From: Pyxidicoccus trucidator
GTDB taxonomy: Bacteria > Myxococcota > Myxococcia > Myxococcales > Myxococcaceae
Length of the DNA stretch: 64,000 nt
NCBI RefSeq assembly: GCF_010894435.1
Contig: NZ_JAAIXZ010000023.1
Span: 124,001-188,000, forward strand
Direction: 5' to 3'
A program made the position numbers and the translations under genes. The first letter of the stretch is position 1. Every line of letters starts with the position of its first letter. Below, one piece after another: positions 7,716 through 15,889 of this stretch. The notes beneath the pieces are model-generated. The model searched no databases and was not told where the DNA came from. It was given only the letters and a program-made list of their open reading frames with translations.

Positions 7716-9320
7716 TCAACCCGCGCGCGCCCGGGGAGGCGCGGCGCTGCCCGTCGTCGGCGCGGACGGAGCATCGGCAGCGTCGAGCGGCGGCACGTAC
7801 GGCCAGCCCGGCAGCGGCCCCTTGCCGGCCTCGCGCGTGAGGTAGTCCGCCGCGATGTTGGCGCTCTCCATGATGGTCAGCAGCCCGCTGCCCGGGTGCG
7901 TGCCTCCGCCCACCCAGTAGAGCCCTTCGATGTCGCGGTTCTTCACCTTCGGCCGCAGCGGACCCAATTGCAGCCACGTATGCGACAGGTTGAAGACCGC
8001 GCCGCGGAACACGTTGAAGTCGTCCCGCCACGTCTCCGCCGTGAAGTAGCGCTCCTCGCGGATGTGCTCGCGCACACCCTTGAGCCCCACCTTCTCCAGC
8101 ATGGCGGGGATGCGCTCGCGCAGCTTCGCTTCCGTCTGCGCCCAGTCCACGTCCTGGGCCGTGTTCGGTGTGGGCACCAGCACGTACAGCGTGGAGTGCC
8201 CCTTCGGCGCGCCGGATGGGTCCGTCACCGACGGGTTGCACACGTAGAAGGGCGGGTCGTCCACGTCCACGTGCCGGTCCTCCAGCGCGTCCCGGTCCGT
8301 GCGGCGCGCGGCCTCCGACAGGTAGATGAGGTGGTGCGGCAGGTCCGCGTACACCGTGTCCAGCCCGTAGTACGCCATGAAGGTGCTGCACGAGTACTTC
8401 GCCTTGTCCAACGCCGCGTCCGTCAGCCGCGAGCCCTCGCGCGCCTGCGAGGGAATCAGGTTCTGCGCCGCATACGCCAGGTCCGCGTTCACCACCACCG
8501 CGTCCGCGTCCAGCACCGTGCCGTCCGCCAGCTTCACGCCCACCGCCCGGCCCGCCTCCACCCGCACCTGGTCCACCGCCGTGCCCATGCGGAAGGTGGC
8601 GCCCAAATCTTGCGCACAGCGCATCATCCCTCGCGCCAGCTCGCGGAAGCCGCCCTCCACGTGCCACACGCCGAAGGCCAGCTCCAGGAACGGAATCACG
8701 CTGAACACCGACGAGCACGTCGTCGGGTGCAGCCCCAGGTACTTCGACGGGTACGCCAGCGCGTAGGTAATCCGGTCGTCGTGGAAGAAGGAGTCGAGCT
8801 GCCGGTACAGCGTCTGCCACGGCTTGAAGCGCAGCGTGGGCGCCAGCCGCCAGGGCGCGTAGTACGCGAGGCTGCCCGCGTTCGTGCAGATGAACTTCGC
8901 GTAGGCGATGGCGTACTTCTCCCGCCCCTCCTCCATCCACTCGCGCAGCGCGCCGGCCTTCTCCGGGCCGTACTTCGCCACCTCCGCCTCCATGCGGGGC
9001 ATGTTCCGCGTGGTGTCCAGGTGCGTGCCGTCCCAGAAGTGCACCCGCGTGTTGGTGTCCAGCGGGACGAGCTTCACGTAGTCCTCGAGGCGCTTGCCGG
9101 ACCGCCGGAAGATCTGCTCCAGCACGCCGGGGAGCTGGAGGATGGACGGGCCGGTGTCGAGCGCGTACTGGCCCGCATCACCGAGCGTCAGCCCCTTCAT
9201 CCGCCCTCCGGGCACCGCGTCCTTCTCCACCACGGTGACGCGCAGCCCCTGCCCCGCCAGATTGATGGCGGCCGACAGCCCCCCGGGCCCTGCTCCCACG
9301 ACGATGACGTGACGCACCAT
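7716..9320 (-). CDS. crtI: phytoene desaturase / carotenoid dehydrogenase (CrtI family)
   Basis: The 534-residue flavoprotein starts MVRHVIVVGAGPGGLSAA, the dinucleotide-binding GxGxxG motif. It keeps the CrtI arrangement to the C-terminal FAD motif YWVGGGTHPGSGLLTIMES. CrtI enzymes add double bonds to phytoene in carotenoid synthesis at the membrane surface. Myxococcus xanthus has an unlinked, light-induced phytoene dehydrogenase gene (carC, also called crtIb) as well as one in the carB operon. This gene stands alone without other crt genes, so it may be the carC counterpart, but residue-level proof is lacking. The ATG at 9320 matches the usual family start; a TTG at 9356 with GGAGA close upstream is the alternative. 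It is convergent with the two-module gene and divergent from a histidine kinase. Confidence 0.85.
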   Translation of the reverse strand: MVRHVIVVGAGPGGLSAAINLAGQGLRVTVVEKDAVPGGRMKGLTLGDAGQYALDTGPSILQLPGVLEQIFRRSGKRLEDYVKLVPLDTNTRVHFWDGTHLDTTRNMPRMEAEVAKYGPEKAGALREWMEEGREKYAIAYAKFICTNAGSLAYYAPWRLAPTLRFKPWQTLYRQLDSFFHDDRITYALAYPSKYLGLHPTTCSSVFSVIPFLELAFGVWHVEGGFRELARGMMRCAQDLGATFRMGTAVDQVRVEAGRAVGVKLADGTVLDADAVVVNADLAYAAQNLIPSQAREGSRLTDAALDKAKYSCSTFMAYYGLDTVYADLPHHLIYLSEAARRTDRDALEDRHVDVDDPPFYVCNPSVTDPSGAPKGHSTLYVLVPTPNTAQDVDWAQTEAKLRERIPAMLEKVGLKGVREHIREERYFTAETWRDDFNVFRGAVFNLSHTWLQLGPLRPKVKNRDIEGLYWVGGGTHPGSGLLTIMESANIAADYLTREAGKGPLPGWPYVPPLDAADAPSAPTTGSAAPPRARAG

Positions 9321-9359
9321 GGCCGCTTCGATGCCTGAACGCGCGGGGCGTTGCAATCT

Positions 9360-9410
9360 CCGTGCGGTGCTCGGGCGAACGGATGCCCTCCGCTCGTTTC
9401 AGGTTGCGGA
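9360..9410 (-). promoter_or_regulatory. possible ECF-type promoter for the crtI-like gene
   Basis: On the minus strand, GCAACCTGAAACGAG about 85 bases before the ATG at 9320 resembles an ECF sigma -35 element (AACCT core), and CGTTCG lies 19 bases downstream. The spacing is longer than the usual 15-17, so this is weak. It is worth noting because carotenoid genes of M. xanthus are induced by light through the ECF factor CarQ. Confidence 0.2.
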
Positions 9411-9521
9411 CATGCATGCCGGACGGGACGGAGGGTGGGACTCCCACGGACCCTCCGGCCTGTTTATCGCCCTGGGGTCCCCTATCCCTGTCACCCCGCT
9501 TCGTGCTCTTCGCGACACACC

Positions 9522-11354
9522 GTGCCCGCCCGCCCGACTCCCCACCTGCGCCGTAACGCCGCCGCGTATGGCGCGCTGCTGGTCGGCCTGGCCATCACCG
9601 TCGTGGCCGCGCTCTACGTGCAGCGGAGCCTGGAGGACCGACGCAACCGGCGCTTCGATGAGGCGGTCCGCGACGGCACCCTGGGGCTCCAGCAGCGCCT
9701 GGACATGTACCAGGCCATGCTGCTGGGCACGCGCGGGCTGTTCAGCAGCAGCCAGCGCGTGGAGCGTGACGAGTTCCACGCGTACGTGGAGAGCCTGGAG
9801 CTGCGGCGGCGCTACCCCGGCATCCTGGGCATCGGCTTCGCGCAATGGCTGGAGCCCGGCGAGCTCGAGGCGCACGTCGACCAGGCGCGCCGGGAGGGCC
9901 TGACGGACTACCACCTCTGGCCGGAGGGGGAGCGCGCCGAGTACACCGCCATCGTCTTCCTGGAGCCCCTCGACGCGCGCAACCGCCGCGCCATCGGCTA
10001 CGACATGTTCTCCGAGCCCACCCGCCAGGAGGCCATGCGGCGCGCGCTGGAGACGGCGCTGCCCGCGGCCAGCGGCCGGGTACGGCTCGTCCAGGAGCAC
10101 GAGGAGGACGCCCGACCCCAGGCCGGCTTCCTGCTCTACGTCCCCGTCTACGAGGCCGCGCCGCCCGCCACGCCCGAGGCCCGCCGGGCCAGCCTGCGGG
10201 GCTTCGTGTATGCGCCGTTCCGCATGGGAGACCTGGTGGAGGGGCTGCGCTTCCCGGGCTCCTACGGCACCGTGGACCTCGAAATCTACGACGGGGCTGA
10301 GGCGCGTCCCGAGGCTGCCCTCATCAGCTCGCGGAACGGCGGCCAGCCCTGGGAGGAGGGCCTGCGGCTGGGCCTGCGCCGCGAGGTGCCCATCTCGGTG
10401 GCCGGCCGGTCCTGGACGCTGGTGTTCACCGCGCGCGAGGCGTTCCTGGAGCGCAATAGCCGGGTGCAGCTCGGCACGGTGGTGTTCAGCGGCCTGCTGG
10501 TGACGCTCCTCTTGTTCCTGATGACGCGCGCGCAGGTGAAGGCCCGGGCCGCCGCCGAGGCCGCCAGCGTGGAGCAGCAGCGGCTGGCGAGCGAGGCCCA
10601 GGTGGCGGTGCGGGTGCGCGACGAGTTCCTCGGCGTCGCCGCGCACGAGCTGCGCACGCCGCTCACGTCCCTCAAGCTCCAGCTCCAGCTGCTCTACCGC
10701 CAGCTGCGCCAGGACGGTCCGGCGGACGCCGGGCGGCTGGAGCGCGGGGTGGCGTCGTGTGAGCGGCAGACGACGCGGCTGTCCCAGCTGGTGGACAGCC
10801 TGCTGGACGTGTCGCGGCTGATGCACGGAAGGCTGGAGCTGCGGCTGGAGGCGCTGGAGCTGGGCGAGGTCGTGCACGAGCTGGTGCGCCGCTTCGAGAC
10901 GGACGCGCAGGCGGCGGGCGTGCTGCTGACGGTGGACGCGCCGCGGCCCGTCCCCGGACGGTGGGACCGGCTGCGGCTGGAGCAGGTGCTGACGAACCTG
11001 GTGTCCAACGCGCTCAAGTACGGGCATGGCGCGCCGGTGCAGGTGCACGTGCGTGGCGAGGGAGCGCACGTGTACCTGGAGGTGAAGGACCAGGGCATCG
11101 GGATTGCCCCCGAGGACGCGCGGCGCATCTTCGGCCGCTTCGAGCGGGCCGTGTCGAGTCGGAACTACGGGGGCCTGGGGCTGGGGCTGTTCATCACCCG
11201 GCAGCTCGTGGAGGCGCTCGGCGGCACCATCTCCGTGGAGAGCCTCCCCGGACAGGGGTCCACGTTCACCGTGCGCCTGCCCGCGACGACGGCCGGCGAG
11301 GACGCGAAGGGTGAGGCGGCTGCGTCCGAGCCCTCCCGGGCCCCGCTGCACTGA
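9522..11354 (+). CDS. CHASE-domain membrane sensor histidine kinase
   Basis: The 610-residue kinase has a first membrane helix (about residues 12-30) and a CHASE-type extracytoplasmic domain (about 45-300). The CHASE motif LRRRYPGILGIGFAQWLEP is clear, as is IVFLEPLDARNRRAIGYDM. A second helix (about 318-337) leads to a HisKA dimerisation domain (DEFLGVAAHELRTPLTSLK, His near 376) and a HATPase domain with N-box NLVSNALKY, DQGIGI and YGGLGLGLF. CHASE domains bind small ligands outside the inner membrane. The GTG at 9522 removes 57 Pro/Cys/Arg-rich residues of the longer frame. No receiver domain is attached, so a separate regulator is needed. It lies just upstream of the Wsp-like operon but is separated by 122 bases. 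Confidence 0.88.
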   Translation: MPARPTPHLRRNAAAYGALLVGLAITVVAALYVQRSLEDRRNRRFDEAVRDGTLGLQQRLDMYQAMLLGTRGLFSSSQRVERDEFHAYVESLELRRRYPGILGIGFAQWLEPGELEAHVDQARREGLTDYHLWPEGERAEYTAIVFLEPLDARNRRAIGYDMFSEPTRQEAMRRALETALPAASGRVRLVQEHEEDARPQAGFLLYVPVYEAAPPATPEARRASLRGFVYAPFRMGDLVEGLRFPGSYGTVDLEIYDGAEARPEAALISSRNGGQPWEEGLRLGLRREVPISVAGRSWTLVFTAREAFLERNSRVQLGTVVFSGLLVTLLLFLMTRAQVKARAAAEAASVEQQRLASEAQVAVRVRDEFLGVAAHELRTPLTSLKLQLQLLYRQLRQDGPADAGRLERGVASCERQTTRLSQLVDSLLDVSRLMHGRLELRLEALELGEVVHELVRRFETDAQAAGVLLTVDAPRPVPGRWDRLRLEQVLTNLVSNALKYGHGAPVQVHVRGEGAHVYLEVKDQGIGIAPEDARRIFGRFERAVSSRNYGGLGLGLFITRQLVEALGGTISVESLPGQGSTFTVRLPATTAGEDAKGEAAASEPSRAPLH

Positions 11355-11476
11355 GGGGCTGGCGGCGGGGCGCACCGTGCGTGCTGGCCTGGAGCGGGCG
11401 CCGCGCCCACTGGGCACTGGTGGACACCTGGGCCACGGGACGACATCAGGGTTCGACAGTTCGCACTTCCGTGTCT

Positions 11477-11962
11477 ATGTCCCAGGGCATGGAGCCCGCA
11501 CCGCGCGAGGTGCTGCTGTTCACCCTGGAAGGGCAGCGCTATGGACTACCCGCCGAGGACGTCCGGGAGCTGGTGCGCGCCGCGCGCCTGACGCCCCTGC
11601 CTCGCGCTCCCGCCGTCGTGGAGGGCCTCCTCAACCTCCGCGGTGACTTGCTGCCCGTGCTGGACCTGCGCCGCCGCTTCCGCCACCCACCCCGCCCGCT
11701 GTCGCCCCTGGACCACTTCATCGTCGCTCGCGCCGGGACACGCCACGTGGTGCTGCGCGTGGACCGCGCCGAGGGCCTGCGCGTGCTCGCCCCCGGTGAG
11801 TGGGATGCCACGCCCCGCGAGCTGCCGGGCGTGGGCTACGTGGCCGGCGCCGCGAAGCTGGAGGACGGGCTCGTGCTCGTCCATGACCTGCGCTCCTTCC
11901 TCTCCGAGGCCGAGGCCCTGGAGCTGGAGGCCGCCCTGGCCCCGCCGCCGGAGACGCCGTGA
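11477..11962 (+). CDS. CheW-like scaffold protein, first of the Wsp-like operon
   Basis: The 161-residue protein is a single CheW domain (EVLLFTLEGQRYGLPAEDV through GLLNLRGDLLPVLDLRRRF). CheW proteins link chemoreceptors to the CheA kinase in the cytoplasm. It opens a six-gene plus-strand operon and overlaps the CheR gene by four bases (GTGA). Its place matches wspB of Pseudomonas, next to a CheR-TPR gene. ATGs at 11477 and 11489 are both possible starts; the earlier part of the frame is not CheW-like. Confidence 0.9.
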   Translation: MSQGMEPAPREVLLFTLEGQRYGLPAEDVRELVRAARLTPLPRAPAVVEGLLNLRGDLLPVLDLRRRFRHPPRPLSPLDHFIVARAGTRHVVLRVDRAEGLRVLAPGEWDATPRELPGVGYVAGAAKLEDGLVLVHDLRSFLSEAEALELEAALAPPPETP

Positions 11963-13647
11963 GCTGGGGACCCTGGAGCCACCCTGGCTTCGCCGCCGTG
12001 CTCGCACTCGTGGAAGAGCGCGCCGGGCTGGCCGCGCCGAGCTGCCCCGCCGCCGCCGAGGAGGCCATCTCCCGCGCCATGGCCCGCGCCGACCTCGCGG
12101 ACTTCGAGGCCTACCGGGCCCGGCTCGCCGAGGACTCCGCCGCGCTCGATGACCTGCTCATCGAGCTCACCGTCGGAGAGACGTACTTCTTCCGCACCCC
12201 CGAGCACTTCGAGCACCTGCGCCGCGTCGTGCTGCCGGAGCTGCGCGAGCGGCTGGGGCCCGAACATGCCGTGCGCGTGTGGAGCGCGGCGTGTTCCTCG
12301 GGCGAGGAGCCCTACTCACTGGCGGCCCTGCTCCAGGCCGAGGGCTGGGGCGAGCACATGGCCGTGTATGCCACCGACGTGTCGCGCGGCGCGCTCGCCC
12401 GCGCCCGGCAGGCCGTCTATGGCGAGTGGTCCCTGCGCGGCCCCTGGGCGGACCGCATGCGCGCCCACCTGCGCGTCGAGGGACGCAGGTACCTCCTGTC
12501 CCCCGAGGTGAAGCAGCACGTGCGCTTCAGCTACCTCAACCTCGCGCTCGACACCTGGCCCTCGGCCGACAGCGGCCTCTGGCGGCTGGACGTCATCTTC
12601 TGTCGCAACGTCCTCATCTACTTCAACCGCGCCACCATCGAGGCCGTGGCCCGCAGGCTCCATGACGCGCTCGCGGAAGGGGGCTACCTCTTCACCGGCC
12701 CCTCGGACCCGCCGCTCGGAGACCTGGCGCCCTTCGAGCCCGTCCTCACCGAGTGGGGCGTCATCTACCGGCGGCCCCGGCACGGCGCCTCGGTAGCCGT
12801 CCCCTCCCCTTCCCTCGTGGCGACGCCCGAGGCGCGAGAGCCCACCGGGCCCGCGCGCGCGGAACGAGGCGCGAGGCCCCCGGCTCCCACCAGCGCAGGC
12901 TCGGGTGGGAGCGAGGTGCACGGGCGCCCTGGCTTCCCGCCGGCGACTCCGGGCGCCGCGGCATCCCGCTCGGGCCCGGGAACGGATGTTCCCTCGGGCG
13001 CCGCGACTGGACGCTCGGAAGGAACGAGCCCGGTGGCGCGTGACGGTGGCGTGGCAGGCTCCGTGTCCCGTCGCTCCGGGAACGCGACACCCGTCCCGCT
13101 TCCGTCCCAGGCACGCGGCGCCCACCACGCTCCGGACGTGGAGGCCCTCACGGCTGCGCGGCGGGCCCTGGCTCGCGGCGACTGGCGCGAGGCGGCACGA
13201 CGGCTCGGCACCCAGGATGAGGACCCGGCCACCGCCATGGAGGCCGTGCGCGCCCTGGCCAACCTGGACGCCCACGCCGCCGTGGACGCCTGCGCCGAGA
13301 CCGCGGCGCGCCACCCGCTCGTCGCCGGACCGCGCTACCTGGAGTCCCTGCTGCTGCTCGGCCAGGGCCGGCTCGCCGACGCCGAGCGCGCCGCCCGGCA
13401 GGCGCTCTACCTGGAGCCCTCGCTGGTGGTGGCCTGGCTCGTCCTGGGCCGCGTGCTGCGCCGTCGGGGCGACACCGCCGGCGCCCTCAGGGCCTGGCGC
13501 GAGGCGGAATTGCTGTGCGCCGTCCTTCCCCCGGAGGCCCCCGTCCCCCTCGCGGACGGCGAGCGCGCGAGCGGGCTGGCCGCCGTGGCGAGCGGTGAGC
13601 GGACTCGACTGGAGGCGGCCCTGGCCGTCGGTGAGGAGACCACCTGA
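11959..13647 (+). CDS. CheR methyltransferase with C-terminal TPR region (WspC-like)
   Basis: The 562-residue protein has an N-terminal CheR domain (about residues 10-275) with TVGETYFFR, the SAM-binding VRVWSAACSSGEEPYSLA and FCRNVLIYFNRATIE. CheR enzymes methylate receptor glutamates using S-adenosylmethionine. A low-complexity Pro/Gly/Ser/Arg linker follows (about 280-395), then a helical repeat region (about 400-530) with TPR-like pairs such as ARRALARGDWREAARRLG and AERAARQALYLEPSLVVAW. The start is GTG inside the CheW stop. TPR-tailed CheR proteins are characteristic of alternative-function chemosensory systems such as Wsp. The linker is unusually long and GC-rich. Confidence 0.9.
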   Translation: MSWGPWSHPGFAAVLALVEERAGLAAPSCPAAAEEAISRAMARADLADFEAYRARLAEDSAALDDLLIELTVGETYFFRTPEHFEHLRRVVLPELRERLGPEHAVRVWSAACSSGEEPYSLAALLQAEGWGEHMAVYATDVSRGALARARQAVYGEWSLRGPWADRMRAHLRVEGRRYLLSPEVKQHVRFSYLNLALDTWPSADSGLWRLDVIFCRNVLIYFNRATIEAVARRLHDALAEGGYLFTGPSDPPLGDLAPFEPVLTEWGVIYRRPRHGASVAVPSPSLVATPEAREPTGPARAERGARPPAPTSAGSGGSEVHGRPGFPPATPGAAASRSGPGTDVPSGAATGRSEGTSPVARDGGVAGSVSRRSGNATPVPLPSQARGAHHAPDVEALTAARRALARGDWREAARRLGTQDEDPATAMEAVRALANLDAHAAVDACAETAARHPLVAGPRYLESLLLLGQGRLADAERAARQALYLEPSLVVAWLVLGRVLRRRGDTAGALRAWREAELLCAVLPPEAPVPLADGERASGLAAVASGERTRLEAALAVGEETT

Positions 13648-14249
13648 TGCCGGGGTCTGGCGGAATCGACTGGGAGGCGGCACGCGCGCGCCTCGCCCGG
13701 CTCGCGGAGGCGGCCGGGGAAGCGAGCACCCTCGCGCCCGGAGAGGCCACGGCGCTCCTCGACGCCCGCGCCAGGGCCCTGGCCCGCGCGCCCGCTCCCG
13801 AGGCGGAGCCCGGCACGCTGCGCGAGGTCGTCCGCTTCCGCACCGCCGGCCAGCGTTACACGCTGGAGTCCCGCTTCGTGCTGGAGGTGGTGCGCGCACC
13901 GGAGGTGGTGCCGCTGCCGGGCGCGCCGCCCGCGCTGCGCGGCCTCACCCTGCTGCACGGCGAGGTGCTGCCGGTGGTGGAGCTGGCGCCCCTCTTCGAC
14001 CGCGCTCCGGCCGAGGCCTCGGGCCCGCTGCTCGTCATTGGCGCGGGACGGCCCGAGCTGGGCCTGCGCACCGAAGAGGTCGAGGAGGTCACCCTGCTGC
14101 GGGGGCGCGCGCTGCTGCCTCCACCCACCACCGTGGACACCCCGCTGGTGTCCGCCGCGGAGGAGGACGGCACGCTCGTGCTGGAGGGAGAGGCGCTGCT
14201 GGGTGACAGTCGCCTCGTGTTCGATTTGTCCGACGAAGGAGTTGTATGA
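13647..14249 (+). CDS. second CheW-like protein (WspD-like)
   Basis: The 200-residue protein has an Ala/Arg-rich helical N-terminus of about 60 residues and a CheW domain from about residue 62 (EVVRFRTAGQRYTLESRFV, then LRGLTLLHGEVLPVVELAP). The extended N-terminus is like that of WspD-type proteins, which accompany a TPR-tailed CheR. Its ATG shares one base with the CheR stop (TGATG), and its own stop overlaps the next ATG by four bases, so translation is probably coupled. It likely acts as the second receptor-kinase adaptor in the array. Confidence 0.88.
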   Translation: MPGSGGIDWEAARARLARLAEAAGEASTLAPGEATALLDARARALARAPAPEAEPGTLREVVRFRTAGQRYTLESRFVLEVVRAPEVVPLPGAPPALRGLTLLHGEVLPVVELAPLFDRAPAEASGPLLVIGAGRPELGLRTEEVEEVTLLRGRALLPPPTTVDTPLVSAAEEDGTLVLEGEALLGDSRLVFDLSDEGVV

Positions 14250-15889
14250 GCATCGGGAACCGCATCGCACTCGGCTTCGGACTGTCCCTGCTGGTGCTGC
14301 TGGTGCTGGCGGGCGTGGCCTTCCAGGGCGCCAACCAGCTCACGGAGAGCACCCAGGGGCTGCTGACGACCCATGAGAATGTCAGCGCCATCCGCGAGGT
14401 GCGCACCCTGCTGACGCAAGCGGAGTCCAGCCAGCGCGGCTTCCTCCTCACAGGGGAGGAGCCGTACCTGGGGCCGTACCAGCAGGTCATCACCACGCTG
14501 AAGGAGGACGTAGCGATGCTCCGGGAGGCCATGGCGGACCGCCCCCAGCAGCGGGCGCGGCTGGCCCGGCTGGAGCCCGCCCTCATGGAGCGGCTGGACC
14601 GGCTGGCGGAGGGCATCCGCGTTCGCCGTGAGCAGGGCCTGGAGGGGAGCTCGAAGTACATCAAGGTGGGCGAGGGCGAGCGGCTCATGAGCCAGGTGCG
14701 GGAAATCAGCGAGGAGATGCTCCTGGCCGAGCAGCAGCGCTGGGATGAGCACTCGGCGGACGCCAGGGCCATGGCCCAGCGCATCGTCTGGGTGCTGACC
14801 CTCTGCGCCGTGCTGGGCCTGGCCATCGTCGCGGTGGGCAGCTACTTCATCACCCGGAGCATCACCGTCCCGCTGCAGAAGCTGATGGTCGGCGCCGAGC
14901 AGCTCGGCCGCGGCCAACTGGAGCACCGCATCGACGTGCGGGGCGGCGACGAGGCGGCGGAGCTGGCGCGCGCCTTCAACGAGATGGCCGAGCGCCGCCG
15001 GCAGACGGAGGCCCAGCTCGCGAAGCAGGCCGAGCAGCGCGAGCACACGCTGAAGACGGTGGCGGAGTTCGTCAACCAGCTCGCCGGGGCCAGCTCGGAG
15101 ATTCTCGCCAGCACCACGGAGCAGGTGGCCAGCGCCCAGGAGCAGGGCAGCGCGGTGACGGAGACGGTGAGCACCATCGAGGAAATCACCAAGACGTCCG
15201 AGGAGGCCGCGGGCCGCGCCCGGGCGGTGAGCGACTCCGCCCGCCACGCCGAGGAGGTGGGCCGCGGCGGCCGGCGCGCCGTGGAGGAGGCCGTGTCCTC
15301 CATGGGAGTCGTCCGCGAGCAGGTGGAGTCCATCGCCTCGCGCATCCTCGCCCTGGCCGAGCAGGCGCAGGCCATTGGGGACATCATCACCACCGTCAAC
15401 GACATCTCCGAGCAGACGCACATGCTGGCCCTCAACGCCTCCATCGAGGCCAGCCGCGCCGGGGAGCAGGGCCGCGGCTTCGCGGTGGTGGCCGCCGAGG
15501 TGAAGGCGCTGGCGGACCAGTCCAAGAAGGCCACCGGCCAGGTGCGCCAGATTCTGGGGCAGATTCAGAAGGCCACCCACGGCGCGGTGATGACCACCGA
15601 GGAGGGCACCAAGAGCGTGGCGGCGGCCACCCGCATCGTGTCCGAGGCGGGCTCCAACATCCAGACGCTGTCGGACCTGCTGGCCCAGGCGTCGCTGACC
15701 GCGGCCCAGATTGCCGCCTCCGCCAACCAGCAGGCCACCGGCATCGCCCAGATTCGCCAGGCGATGCACGACGTGAATCAGGCCACGCAGCAGGCCCTCC
15801 AGTCCTCGCGGCAGACGGAGCGCGCCATGCAGGACATCAACGGCATGGGCCAGAAGCTCAAGGGCCTGCTGGGAGAGTACGGGCGCTGA
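14246..15889 (+). CDS. methyl-accepting chemotaxis protein with CHASE3-like sensor
   Basis: The 547-residue receptor has a membrane helix at residues 9-28, an all-helical periplasmic domain (about 30-185) with the CHASE3-like stretch VRTLLTQAESSQRGFLLTGEE, a second helix (about 188-208) and a HAMP domain (about 210-262). A signalling domain follows, with tip ISEQTHMLALNASIEASR and GEQGRGFAVVAAEVK. Its sensor resembles that of WspA-like receptors, which have a similar helical periplasmic domain. It occupies the receptor slot of the operon between the second CheW gene and the CheA gene. Both ends overlap neighbours (ATGA and TGATG). Confidence 0.92.
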   Translation: MSIGNRIALGFGLSLLVLLVLAGVAFQGANQLTESTQGLLTTHENVSAIREVRTLLTQAESSQRGFLLTGEEPYLGPYQQVITTLKEDVAMLREAMADRPQQRARLARLEPALMERLDRLAEGIRVRREQGLEGSSKYIKVGEGERLMSQVREISEEMLLAEQQRWDEHSADARAMAQRIVWVLTLCAVLGLAIVAVGSYFITRSITVPLQKLMVGAEQLGRGQLEHRIDVRGGDEAAELARAFNEMAERRRQTEAQLAKQAEQREHTLKTVAEFVNQLAGASSEILASTTEQVASAQEQGSAVTETVSTIEEITKTSEEAAGRARAVSDSARHAEEVGRGGRRAVEEAVSSMGVVREQVESIASRILALAEQAQAIGDIITTVNDISEQTHMLALNASIEASRAGEQGRGFAVVAAEVKALADQSKKATGQVRQILGQIQKATHGAVMTTEEGTKSVAAATRIVSEAGSNIQTLSDLLAQASLTAAQIAASANQQATGIAQIRQAMHDVNQATQQALQSSRQTERAMQDINGMGQKLKGLLGEYGR

